DNA of 64,000 nt from an uncultured Clostridia bacterium (GTDB lineage: Bacteria > Bacillota > Clostridia > Lachnospirales > Lachnospiraceae), in the NCBI GenBank assembly GCA_937896665.1, contig CALBNS010000087.1:62001-126000 (forward strand), in the 5' to 3' direction. The translations under genes were made by a program, and so were the position numbers. The notes below the pieces were generated by a model. The model worked only from the letters and a program-made list of their open reading frames with translations, searched no databases and was not told where the DNA came from. Within the stretch, counting starts at the first letter, position 1. Each line of letters begins with the position of its first letter. Of the stretch, positions 15,672 to 23,880 are shown in pieces.

Positions 15672-15690
15672 TATTGTTATTGTGACAATA
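15672..15690. promoter_or_regulatory. Possible operator in the nrdD leader
   Basis: TATTGT (15672-15677), seven bases, ACAATA (15685-15690): a perfect inverted repeat just downstream of the predicted transcription start. It does not match the NrdR box well, so the regulator is unknown. Confidence 0.4.
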
Positions 15691-15740
15691 ATGAAATACT
15701 AGATATAGAATTAAATACGAGAGGAGAAAGGAGAAGACAT

Positions 15741-17861
15741 ATGATAAGAGTTATTAAAAAAGATGGAACAAAAGAAGATTTTAACGTCCAGAAAGTAGTT
15801 GTAGCGGTGAATAAGTCTGCATATCGTGCATTGATTAAGTTTACTGATGAAGAACTGGATTTTATCTGTAAGTTTGTAGAAGAAGAAGTAAAGAAGATGA
15901 ATATACAGGAAATTCGTATTGCACAGATGCACAATGTAGTAGAAGGTGCACTTGAAAAAGTGAATCCGATGGTTGCAAAGAGTTATCGTGATTACCGTAA
16001 TTATAAGCAGGATTTTGTGCAGATGCTGGATGATGTATATAAGAAAAGTCAATCTATTATGTACATTGGTGATAAAGAGAACAGTAACACAGACAGTGCG
16101 CTGGTTTCTACGAAGAGAAGTTTAATTTTTAACGAGCTGAACAAAGAGCTGTATAAGAAATTTTTCCTGACGGTTGAAGAGATTCAGGCGATTCGGGAGG
16201 GATATATCTATATCCATGATATGTCTGCAAGAAGAGATACGATGAATTGCTGCCTGTTTGATGTAAAGAATGTTCTGACCGGTGGATTTGAGATGGGGAA
16301 TCTCTGGTACAATGAGCCGAAGACATTGGATACAGCTTTTGATGTGATTGGTGATATTGTGTTGAGTGCAGCAAGTCAGCAGTATGGTGGTTTTACTGTA
16401 CCGAGTGTAGATGATATTCTGGAACCTTATGCCGAGAAGTCTTATAATAAACATCTTGAGAAATATAAATCTCTTGGATTGTCAGATGAAAAGGCTGCAG
16501 AAGTAGCATGGGCGGATTTAGAAAAAGAGATGGAACAAGGTTTCCAGGGATGGGAATATAAGTTCAATTCGGTATCTTCAAGCCGTGGTGACTATCCATT
16601 TATTACGGTAACTTCCGGAACGAATACAACAAAGTTCGGAAAGATGGCTACGATTAAGATGCTTCAGGTGCGACAAAACGGACAAGGAAAGCCGGGACAC
16701 AAGAAACCGGTATTATTCCCTAAGATTGTATTTTTATATGATGAGAATCTTCATGGACCGGGAAAACCATTGGAAGATGTATTTGAGGCGGGAATTGAGT
16801 GCTCTAGAAGAACGATGTATCCGGACTGGCTGAGTCTTACAGGAAAAGGTTATGTGGCGAGCATGTACAAGCAGTACGGCAAGATTGTGAGTCCAATGGG
16901 ATGTCGTGCATTTCTTTCACCTTGGTATGAAAGAGGTGGTATGAACCCGGCTGATGAGAATGACACACCGGTATTTGTTGGAAGATTTAATATTGGTGCT
17001 GTAAGTCTCCATTTGCCGATGATCTATGCAAAGGCAAAACAAGAAAGCAGAGACTTCTATGAAGTTTTAGATTATTATTTGGAATTGATCCGTCAGCTTC
17101 ATATCAGAACATACGATTATCTCGGTGAGATGAAGGCTTCAACCAATCCGTTGGCATACTGCGAAGGTGGTTTTTATGGTGGCAAGCTTGGTTTGTACGA
17201 CAAGATTAAACCACTGTTAAAATCAGCGACAGCTTCATTTGGTATTACAGCGTTTAATGAATTGCAGCAGCTGCATAATAAAAAATCACTCGTAGAAGAC
17301 GGAAAATTTGCCCTTGGAGTTCTAGAGTATATTAATAAAAAGGTAAACCAGTTTAAAGAAGAAGACGGACATCTATATGCGATCTATGGTACACCGGCAG
17401 AGAGCCTTTGCGGTCTTCAGGTACAGCAGTTCCGTAAGAAATATGGGATTATTGAAAATGTATCGGATAGAGAATATGTAAGCAATAGTTTCCATTGTCA
17501 TGTAACAGAGGATATTACACCAATTCAGAAACAGGACTTAGAAGCACGTTTCTGGGATTTGAGTAATGGTGGAAAAATTCAGTATGTAAAATACCCGATT
17601 AACTATAATGTAGAAGCAGTGAAGTCACTGGTGCGCCGTGCTATGGACATGGGATTTTATGAAGGTGTGAATTTGTCGCTGGCATACTGTGACGATTGCG
17701 GACATGAAGAACTTGCTATGGATGTGTGTCCGAAATGCGGAAGCAAGAATCTGACAAAGATTGAACGTATGAACGGATATCTGTCATATTCGCGTGTAAA
17801 AGGTGATACGCGTTTGAATGATGCCAAGATGGCAGAAATTGCAGAAAGGAAAAGTATGTAA
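15741..17861 (+). CDS. nrdD: Anaerobic ribonucleoside-triphosphate reductase
   Basis: Class III ribonucleotide reductase, which reduces NTPs to dNTPs without oxygen by way of a glycyl radical. The 706-residue protein has the N-terminal ATP-cone (about 1-90, 'VIKKDGTKEDFNVQKV'), the catalytic barrel, a C-terminal zinc site with four cysteines ('CDDCGHEEL...CPKCGS') and the glycyl-radical segment 'RMNGYLSY', with the expected Gly in 'NGYL'. The start at 15741 follows GGAGAAAGGAG. The stop overlaps the nrdG start (TAATG), so the activase is made with its substrate. Confidence 0.96.
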   Translation: MIRVIKKDGTKEDFNVQKVVVAVNKSAYRALIKFTDEELDFICKFVEEEVKKMNIQEIRIAQMHNVVEGALEKVNPMVAKSYRDYRNYKQDFVQMLDDVYKKSQSIMYIGDKENSNTDSALVSTKRSLIFNELNKELYKKFFLTVEEIQAIREGYIYIHDMSARRDTMNCCLFDVKNVLTGGFEMGNLWYNEPKTLDTAFDVIGDIVLSAASQQYGGFTVPSVDDILEPYAEKSYNKHLEKYKSLGLSDEKAAEVAWADLEKEMEQGFQGWEYKFNSVSSSRGDYPFITVTSGTNTTKFGKMATIKMLQVRQNGQGKPGHKKPVLFPKIVFLYDENLHGPGKPLEDVFEAGIECSRRTMYPDWLSLTGKGYVASMYKQYGKIVSPMGCRAFLSPWYERGGMNPADENDTPVFVGRFNIGAVSLHLPMIYAKAKQESRDFYEVLDYYLELIRQLHIRTYDYLGEMKASTNPLAYCEGGFYGGKLGLYDKIKPLLKSATASFGITAFNELQQLHNKKSLVEDGKFALGVLEYINKKVNQFKEEDGHLYAIYGTPAESLCGLQVQQFRKKYGIIENVSDREYVSNSFHCHVTEDITPIQKQDLEARFWDLSNGGKIQYVKYPINYNVEAVKSLVRRAMDMGFYEGVNLSLAYCDDCGHEELAMDVCPKCGSKNLTKIERMNGYLSYSRVKGDTRLNDAKMAEIAERKSM

Positions 17862-18358
17862 TGCGATATCATAATATCACAAAAGACGATATGCTCAACG
17901 GAGATGGGCTGCGTGTTGTGTTATGGGTGGCTGGCTGTTCTCATTGTTGTAAAGATTGCCAGAACCCAATCACATGGGATCCGAATGGTGGATTAGAGTT
18001 TGATGAGGCTGCAAAGCAAGAGATTTTTGATGAACTTGAAAAAGATTACATAAGCGGTATTACCTTTAGTGGCGGTGACCCCCTACACATTAGTAATGCA
18101 TTTGATGTTACTGAATTGGCGAAGGAAATTCGAGAAAGATATCCGGATAAGACAATCTGGTTATATACCGGATCTGAATGGAAGGACGTTGAGCAAATGC
18201 GAATTATACAATATCTGGATGTGCTGGTAGACGGTGAATTTCAGGTGGATAAAAAAGATGTAACTCTTCACTGGGTAGGAAGTTCAAACCAGAAGGTAAT
18301 CAATGTAAAGAAGACACTGGAAAAAGGAGAAATTGTATTACATGAAACGAATTGCTAA
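17861..18358 (+). CDS. nrdG: Anaerobic ribonucleotide reductase activating protein
   Basis: Radical-SAM activase that generates the glycyl radical on NrdD. The 165-residue protein has the C-x3-C-x2-C iron-sulfur motif in 'CSHCCKDC' near residue 26, a Gly-rich SAM-binding segment 'TFSGGDPL' and a typical small size. The ATG overlaps the nrdD stop codon. Confidence 0.95.
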   Translation: MRYHNITKDDMLNGDGLRVVLWVAGCSHCCKDCQNPITWDPNGGLEFDEAAKQEIFDELEKDYISGITFSGGDPLHISNAFDVTELAKEIRERYPDKTIWLYTGSEWKDVEQMRIIQYLDVLVDGEFQVDKKDVTLHWVGSSNQKVINVKKTLEKGEIVLHETNC

Positions 18359-18854
18359 ATTTCATAAGGTAAGTTTTGAACAATTTCAGGAAGGCTGGCT
18401 GGCTGCGTTTGGGGATACAGAGGCAGAAGAATTAAAAAGGCTGTATGACAACATAAAACTTCCAAAAAGAGCAACATCAGGCTCTGCAGGATATGATTTC
18501 TACACACCTGCATCGATGACAATCAAGCCGGGAGAGACGGTAAAGATTCCAACAGGTATCCGGGTAGAGATGGACGAAAACTGGGTGTTAAAGTGTTATC
18601 CTAGAAGTGGACTTGGCTTTAAGTTCCGCCTGCAGTTGAATAATACAGTAGGGATTATTGACAGCGATTATTTCTACTCAGACAACGAAGGTCATATTTT
18701 TGTAAAGCTTACGAATGACACGAATGAAGGAAGGACGGTTGAGCTGGCAGAAGGTACTGGCTTCATGCAAGGGATTTTTGTAGAATATGGGATTACGGTA
18801 GATGATGATGTAAAAGCTATCCGAAACGGAGGCTTTGGCAGTACAACGAAATAA
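18342..18854 (+). CDS. dut: dUTPase-like deoxyuridine triphosphate nucleotidohydrolase
   Basis: Hydrolyses dUTP to dUMP and diphosphate, keeping uracil out of DNA and feeding dTMP synthesis. The 170-residue protein has the trimeric dUTPase motifs: 'GSAGYDFYT' (motif 1, about 49), 'PRSGLGFK' (motif 2), 'GIIDSDY' (motif 3, with the key Asp and Tyr), a region-4 segment near 'GTGFMQGIF', and a Gly-rich C-terminal arm 'GGFGST' (motif 5). An N-terminal extension of ~45 residues precedes the core. The ATG at 18342 lies inside the nrdG 3' end, forming a coupled dNTP-supply cluster nrdD-nrdG-dut. Confidence 0.87.
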   Translation: MKRIAKFHKVSFEQFQEGWLAAFGDTEAEELKRLYDNIKLPKRATSGSAGYDFYTPASMTIKPGETVKIPTGIRVEMDENWVLKCYPRSGLGFKFRLQLNNTVGIIDSDYFYSDNEGHIFVKLTNDTNEGRTVELAEGTGFMQGIFVEYGITVDDDVKAIRNGGFGSTTK

Positions 18855-18930
18855 AAGTGCGCTGGCACAGGAATAGAATCCTTCGGATATGGAAACTCTA
18901 AAAAGAGATGACAGATTCGGAGGATTTTTT

Positions 18931-20301
18931 ATGGTAAACAACAAGATTGTTGGAAAGGTATTTGATACATTACAGGAGAATGTAGATTATATTAATCATA
19001 TTTTGCCGGTGAAAGAAAGCTTTGATTTACTTCAACGGGATATTATAATTGGAGAAAAACAAAGCAGCTTTTTCTTTATAGATGGTTTTACGAAAGATGA
19101 AACTATGCAGAAGATTATGACTTCTTTTTTTTCAATCAAAAAGGAAGATATGCCGAGTACAGCTACGGGATTTTCCAAATTGGCGATGCCATACGTGGAA
19201 GTTGATATCATCGATGATTTTGATTTGATTGTACGCAATATATTATCGGGTGTCACTTGCTTATTTATAGAAGGATATAATGCATGTATTGCGATTGACT
19301 GCAGAACTTATCCAGCAAGAAGTGTAGAAGAGCCGGATAAGGATAAATCCCTAAGAGGTTCGAGAGACGGATTTGTTGAAACAATTGTATTTAATACAGC
19401 ATTGATAAGGAGAAGAATCCGTGATCCGCATTTAGTAATGAAAATGTTCGATGTTGGTGACAGTACAAGAACAGACGTGACACTTTGTTATATGTCAGAC
19501 CGCGTAGACCGGAAATTGTTACAGCATCTAGAGAATAAAATACAGAATTTAGAGATTGATTCTCTGCAGATGAATCAGCAGAGTCTTGCTGAAGCTCTAT
19601 TTAAAAGAAAGTGGTTTAATCCATTTCCGAAATTTAAGTTTACAGAACGGCCGGATACAGCGGCTGTATGTCTACTGGAAGGAAAGGTGATTCTTTTGGT
19701 GGACAATTCACCGTCTGCGATGATCTTGCCGACTTCTCTCCTGGATATGATCGAGGAGGCAAATGATTACTATTTTCCGACTGTTACAAACATTTATCTG
19801 AAAATCACCAGGACATTGATAACGGTTGCGACTGTATTTTTTACTCCTCTCTTTTTGTTGCTGATGCAAAATACGCAATGGGTTCCTAAAATGTTTGAGT
19901 TTGTAATTTTACGAGATGCTGTAAATATTCCGTTGATTTTTCAGTTTTTGATTCTAGAGCTTGCAATTGATGGTCTGAGGCTCGCAGCGCTGAATACGCC
20001 GAGCATGCTAAGTACACCACTCAGTGTGATTGCCGGTGTTGTTGTCGGCGAATTTTCTGTACGATCCGGCTGGTTTAACAGCGAGGTAATGCTTTACATG
20101 AGCTTTGTGGCTGTAGCAAACTATACGCAACCAAACTTTGAATTAGGATACGCATTGAAATTTATGAGGCTGCTCCTTCTAATATTGACAGCATGTTTTA
20201 ATTGGATCGGATTCTTTGCGGGGACTGTTATTACGATTTGTTTTGTTGTGTTTAACCGCACAATTGCAGGAGGGAATTATTTCTTCAGAGCTTCCAAATA
20301 A
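18931..20301 (+). CDS. spoVAF: Spore germination / stage V sporulation protein, GerA-SpoVAF family
   Basis: 456 residues, starting at the ATG at 18931 with GGAGG seven bases upstream; an earlier ATG at 18889 lacks a ribosome site. The N-terminal soluble half has the GerA-family pattern 'RSVEEPDKDKSLRGSRDGF', 'NTALIRRRIRDPHL' and 'NPFPKFKFTERPD', the last close to SpoVAF. The C-terminal half has about five transmembrane segments. In B. subtilis SpoVAF is inserted in the spore inner membrane and helps germination. Here it stands alone, without spoVAC/D/E or the gerB/gerC partners beside it. Confidence 0.8.
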   Translation: MVNNKIVGKVFDTLQENVDYINHILPVKESFDLLQRDIIIGEKQSSFFFIDGFTKDETMQKIMTSFFSIKKEDMPSTATGFSKLAMPYVEVDIIDDFDLIVRNILSGVTCLFIEGYNACIAIDCRTYPARSVEEPDKDKSLRGSRDGFVETIVFNTALIRRRIRDPHLVMKMFDVGDSTRTDVTLCYMSDRVDRKLLQHLENKIQNLEIDSLQMNQQSLAEALFKRKWFNPFPKFKFTERPDTAAVCLLEGKVILLVDNSPSAMILPTSLLDMIEEANDYYFPTVTNIYLKITRTLITVATVFFTPLFLLLMQNTQWVPKMFEFVILRDAVNIPLIFQFLILELAIDGLRLAALNTPSMLSTPLSVIAGVVVGEFSVRSGWFNSEVMLYMSFVAVANYTQPNFELGYALKFMRLLLLILTACFNWIGFFAGTVITICFVVFNRTIAGGNYFFRASK

Positions 20302-20305
20302 AAAA

Positions 20306-20338
20306 AGGTGGTGTGATTTTGAAAAAAACACATCACCT
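20306..20338. terminator. Bidirectional terminator between spoVAF-like gene and symporter
   Basis: AGGTGGTGTG (20306-20315) pairs with CACATCACCT (20329-20338), one G-U pair. It is followed by ATTTTTATTTTA on the plus strand and TTTTTTTATTT on the minus strand. Confidence 0.88.
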
Positions 20339-20347
20339 ATTTTTATT

Positions 20348-21703
20348 TTAGAGTGTTAACCAGCCCATTCCGGATGCAATAGAACTGCCCAAGATTATGA
20401 TTAAGAAAATAGGAGCTATCCATTTAATCATAATTGTAAACATTTTCTCGCTTTTAAAGGTATGTCCTGGTGTTTTTACCTCGTCTGCAATTACTTTTGG
20501 TCCGATTACGAAACCTACAAGTACACATGTAAAGAATGCTACGATAGGCATGAGTACGCTGTTGCTGATGAAATCAAAAGTATCCAGGATTGATAAACCA
20601 TTAAAGAATGTTATGTCGCTCCATGCACTGAAACCTAATGATGAAGGGATACCCATAATCAGTGAAACAACCGTTACAACAATGCAGGTGAATTTTCTTG
20701 ACCAATTCAGTTTGTCTCTGAGAATAGAAACGATGGTTTCCATCAGAGAAATAGAAGAGGTCAGTGCGGCGAAAAATACTAAAACAAAGAATACTGTTCC
20801 GATAATACCACCGAATGCCATGCTGTTAAATACTTTTGGAAGTGTAATGAACATCAGGCTTGGACCTGCTTTTAAATTTTCTGTTGTTCCACCTGAGAAA
20901 GCAAATACAGCAGGGATTACCATAAGACCTGCCATGAATGCGATACCTGTGTCAAAAAGTTCAATCTGACGTACAGAAGCTTCGAGATTATCCTTTTTCA
21001 TATAGGAACCGTATGTGACCATGATACCCATTGCCAATGACATAGAATAGAACATCTGTCCCATCGCCGCTAAAATTGTTTTCGGTGAGAAATCCTTCAT
21101 GTTTGGCTTGATATAATAAATTAATCCTTCCATTGCTCCGTCTACTGTCAGTCCGTAGATTGCAATTACAACAGTCAGAACAACCAGAACAGGCATCATG
21201 AACTTGCTTACATTCTCAATTCCTTTTTCTACTCCCAGGAAAACAATTAATGCAGTCAATGCAATGAACAGACTGAACCAGCCAATTGGCTCCTTTACAG
21301 AGCTGATAAAGTTTGTGAAATAAGTATCGCTGGCCGCATCGTGAACTCCGCCACTAGCAAAAGTAAGGAAATATTTGATTACCCACCCGCCGATTACACT
21401 GTAATATGGGAAAATGATAATCGGAACGGCAGAGGCTAAAATGCCTAAGAATCCAAAACGTTTATCTAATTTTTTAAATGCGCCGATGGCACTTAAGCCT
21501 GTCTTGCGTCCAATGGCGATCTCAGCAATCATAAGTGTGAATCCAAATGTCACGGCTAAGATTAAATAGGTTAATAAAAATGTTCCGCCCCCGTATTGTG
21601 CTGCAAGATATGGAAAACGCCAGATATTGCCAAGACCTACGGCAGAACCGGCAGCAGCAAGAACAAATCCAATTTTGCTGGTAAAGCTACTACGTTGTGT
21701 CAT
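20348..21703 (-). CDS. Sodium-dependent transporter, NSS/SNF family
   Basis: Member of the neurotransmitter:sodium symporter family, which in bacteria usually imports amino acids with sodium. The 451-residue protein shows the diagnostic TM1 segment 'GSAVGLGNIWRFPY' (about 19-32) that holds the sodium and substrate sites, and about 11 hydrophobic segments. Prokaryotic relatives with 11 helices (MhsT, TnaT type) have this size. The substrate cannot be read from sequence. A GAGGAG site lies just upstream of the ATG. Convergent with the spoVAF-like gene. Confidence 0.92.
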   Translation of the reverse strand: MTQRSSFTSKIGFVLAAAGSAVGLGNIWRFPYLAAQYGGGTFLLTYLILAVTFGFTLMIAEIAIGRKTGLSAIGAFKKLDKRFGFLGILASAVPIIIFPYYSVIGGWVIKYFLTFASGGVHDAASDTYFTNFISSVKEPIGWFSLFIALTALIVFLGVEKGIENVSKFMMPVLVVLTVVIAIYGLTVDGAMEGLIYYIKPNMKDFSPKTILAAMGQMFYSMSLAMGIMVTYGSYMKKDNLEASVRQIELFDTGIAFMAGLMVIPAVFAFSGGTTENLKAGPSLMFITLPKVFNSMAFGGIIGTVFFVLVFFAALTSSISLMETIVSILRDKLNWSRKFTCIVVTVVSLIMGIPSSLGFSAWSDITFFNGLSILDTFDFISNSVLMPIVAFFTCVLVGFVIGPKVIADEVKTPGHTFKSEKMFTIMIKWIAPIFLIIILGSSIASGMGWLTL

Positions 21704-21867
21704 ATAAAATCCTCCTCGTTAAGTATATACTTTTCTCTTCTTGTAAAAAAAGCTCAAACATGTCCTTTATTATGCCATATATAAAAGAAAATAACAAGTT
21801 TTTTAAGCATACTTTGATTAAAAACACACATATTAACAGTATAATACAAGCAGGAGGGAAAAATGTT

Positions 21868-22299
21868 ATGAATGAACATACAAGAAAATTATTACAGGAA
21901 TGCAATTCCGGTGAGAAGATGGCAATTAATAGTATGAATCAGGTGCTGGAATATGTAGAAGGAGAAAAACTACGCCAATTGATTAATAAGTATAAAAGAA
22001 AACACGAAAACCTAGAGCGGGAGTGCGAAAAGCTTCTCGCACAATGTGGTGAAGAGGGGAAGGAGCCGGGCATTATGGCGGCTGCATTTTCCAATATTTC
22101 TACAACAATGAAATTAGCATTAAATGAGAGGGACAGTAAAATTGCAGAGATTATGTTGGATGGGTGCAATATGGGTATTAAATCAGTCTGCAAATATCAG
22201 AATCAGTTTACGGATGTGTCAAAAGAAAGTAAATCTCATGCAGAGACATTAGTGAGGACAGAAGAGGAGTTTATGAAAGAATTAAAAGGATACGTGTAG
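21868..22299 (+). CDS. Helical protein of unknown function, ferritin-like/DUF2383 type
   Basis: 143 residues from the ATG at 21868, chosen because AGGAGG lies 10 bases upstream. The sequence is almost entirely amphipathic helix with heptad-like spacing ('VEGEKLRQLINKYKRKHENLERECEKLL'), and looks like a four-helix bundle related to small ferritin-like proteins of Firmicutes that lack metal ligands. No function assigned. It lies alone between the NSS transporter and the infC leader. Confidence 0.65.
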   Translation: MNEHTRKLLQECNSGEKMAINSMNQVLEYVEGEKLRQLINKYKRKHENLERECEKLLAQCGEEGKEPGIMAAAFSNISTTMKLALNERDSKIAEIMLDGCNMGIKSVCKYQNQFTDVSKESKSHAETLVRTEEEFMKELKGYV

Positions 22300-22305
22300 G
22301 AAAAG

Positions 22306-22331
22306 CGGAGGGAAATTCCCTCTGTTCTTTT
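22306..22331 (+). terminator. Terminator of the helical protein gene
   Basis: CGGAGGG (22306-22312) pairs with CCCTCTG (22318-22324) around a 5-base loop, followed by TTCTTTT. Confidence 0.7.
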
Positions 22332-22416
22332 ATATATTTTTGTGGTACAATAAGGAGCATGAAAATCGAGACATAAAAAGTAAAAAATATAAAAATAAGA
22401 AAAAGTATAAAAATAC

Positions 22417-22445
22417 TTGACACACAAATTGGAATATGCTAAATT
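22417..22445 (+). promoter_or_regulatory. Promoter of the infC-rpmI-rplT operon
   Basis: TTGACA (22417-22422), a 17-base spacer and TAAATT (22440-22445). Transcription would start near 22452, at the 5' end of the L20 leader. Confidence 0.8.
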
Positions 22446-22451
22446 GTTACT

Positions 22452-22600
22452 TGCGTAAGGCAAAAAGAAAGCAGAGTTCCACTCTCACCCTGGCATAATC
22501 GAGTGACCAGCGGTTGATATTGAAGCATAACGAAAAGGTACATAGAATGTAGCTGTAGTGTGTTGAATTTGAGGTGGATAGCTTTGGCTATTCATTTTTT
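22452..22600 (+). promoter_or_regulatory. Ribosomal protein L20 leader with attenuator
   Basis: The ~150-base leader resembles the Firmicutes L20 leader: a folded region with 'CTCTCACCCTGGCATAA' and 'CCAGCGGTTGATATTGAA', then a terminator TGGATAGC-TTTG-GCTATTCA (22575-22594) with six T. In B. subtilis L20 binds this leader and causes premature termination, coupling infC, L35 and L20 synthesis to free L20. The gene order downstream (infC, rpmI, rplT) is exactly as expected. Confidence 0.82.
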
Positions 22601-22661
22601 GCGTGACGACAATATATTAAAATGTAAAGTAAAGATTATTTTATTTTGGGGGTGCACTACT

Positions 22662-23168
22662 ATTAGCGAATTAATGATTAATGAGCAAATCAGAGACAAG
22701 GAAGTCCGTGTAATTAGCGAAGATGGAGAACAGTTAGGTGTTATGTCAGCAAAGGAAGCTTACAGATTAGCACAGGAAGCTGAACTCGACTTAGTTAAGA
22801 TTGCTCCAACAGCAAAACCGCCGGTCTGTAAAATTATTGATTATGGAAAATACAGATATGAACTGGCAAGAAAAGAGAAAGAAGCGAAGAAAAAACAAAA
22901 AACTGTTGAAGTGAAGGAAGTGCGTCTTTCACCAAACATTGACACGAATGATTTAAATACGAAAGTAAACAATGCCAAAAAGTTCATTGAAAAAGGAAAT
23001 AAAGTAAAAGTTACTTTACGCTTTCGAGGAAGAGAGATGGCTCACATGCAGACAAGTAAACATATCCTGGATGATTTCGCAGATATGTTGAAAGAGGTTG
23101 CATCTGTTGAAAAGCCGGCGAAACTTGAAGGCAGAAGCATCAGCATGGTTTTAACTGAAAAACGTTAA
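22662..23168 (+). CDS. infC: Translation initiation factor IF-3
   Basis: IF-3 binds the 30S subunit, controls start-codon fidelity and prevents early subunit joining. The protein has 168 residues, with the N-terminal domain ('LMINEQIRDKEVRVI') and the C-terminal 'VTLRFRGREMAH' segment. I place the start at ATT 22662, giving 'ISELMINEQ', because GGGGGTG lies seven bases upstream (22648-22654) while the next ATG (22674) is 19 bases away. An AUU start is the known device by which IF-3 limits its own translation. An in-frame extension further upstream would run through the leader's terminator and is excluded. Confidence 0.95.
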   Translation: MSELMINEQIRDKEVRVISEDGEQLGVMSAKEAYRLAQEAELDLVKIAPTAKPPVCKIIDYGKYRYELARKEKEAKKKQKTVEVKEVRLSPNIDTNDLNTKVNNAKKFIEKGNKVKVTLRFRGREMAHMQTSKHILDDFADMLKEVASVEKPAKLEGRSISMVLTEKR

Positions 23169-23202
23169 AAATAAAATAACCAATATTAAGGAGGAACACA
23201 TC

Positions 23203-23400
23203 ATGCCAAAATTGAAAACAAATAGAGCAGCTGCAAAGCGCTTCAAAAAAACAGCTACAGGTAAACTTAAAAGAAATAAAGCTTATAAGAGCCATATCTT
23301 AACTAAGAAATCAACAAAGAGAAAAAGAAATCTTAGACATGCAACTATTACAGATGCAACAAATGTTAAGAACATGAAGAAAGTATTACCATACTTATAA
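23203..23400 (+). CDS. rpmI: 50S ribosomal protein L35
   Basis: 65 residues, very basic, with the L35 pattern 'KLKTNRAAAKRFKKT' and a C-terminal 'NVKNMKKVLPYL'. Structural protein of the large ribosomal subunit. It has a GGAGG site and sits between infC and rplT, so it is co-expressed with both under the L20 leader. Confidence 0.98.
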   Translation: MPKLKTNRAAAKRFKKTATGKLKRNKAYKSHILTKKSTKRKRNLRHATITDATNVKNMKKVLPYL

Positions 23401-23434
23401 GATTTGGAAAAATTTGAAGGAGGATTAGAAGGAC

Positions 23435-23791
23435 ATGGCAAGAATTAAAGGCGGAATGAACGCTAAAAAAAGACATAACAGAACATTGAAACTGGCTAAA
23501 GGTTACAGAGGTGCCAGATCAAAACAGTACAGAGTTGCAAAACAATCAGTAATGAGAGCTTTGACATCTGCTTACGCTGGTAGAAAACAACGTAAACGTC
23601 AGATGAGACAATTATGGATTGCACGTATCAACGCTGCAGCAAGAATGAATGGCTTATCATACAGCAAGATGATGCACGGCTTAAAAGTAGCTGGTGTTGA
23701 AATCAACAGAAAGATCTTAGCAGATATGGCTGTAAATGATGCACAAGGATTTGCTACATTAGCAGAATTAGCAAAAAGCAAATTAGCTTAA
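23435..23791 (+). CDS. rplT: 50S ribosomal protein L20
   Basis: 118 residues, basic, with the L20 signature 'MARIKGGMNAKKRHNRTLKL' at the N-terminus and a globular C-terminal domain that binds 23S rRNA and, in Bacillus, its own mRNA leader. L20 is an early 50S assembly protein and the likely effector for the leader at 22452-22600. AGGAGG lies upstream. Confidence 0.98.
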   Translation: MARIKGGMNAKKRHNRTLKLAKGYRGARSKQYRVAKQSVMRALTSAYAGRKQRKRQMRQLWIARINAAARMNGLSYSKMMHGLKVAGVEINRKILADMAVNDAQGFATLAELAKSKLA

Positions 23792-23804
23792 TATAAAAGT
23801 TGTC

Positions 23805-23832
23805 CCCCCGGAAACAATTTCCGGGGGTTTTT
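23805..23832 (+). terminator. Terminator of the infC-rpmI-rplT operon
   Basis: CCCCCGGAAA (23805-23814), CAA loop, TTTCCGGGGG (23818-23827), then TTTTT. Confidence 0.92.
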
Positions 23833-23880
23833 GGATTAAGAAAATCACGCGATAGTCATGAACCTAATATGTAGTGTATC

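Noticed and set aside
15639..15740. Longer in-frame start for nrdD
   Set aside because: It begins inside the promoter (-10 at 15643-15648) and has no ribosome site; the ATG at 15741 does.
20397..20969. A 190-codon plus-strand frame opposite the NSS symporter
   Set aside because: It lies entirely within a well-supported gene on the other strand and has no domain or ribosome site of its own.
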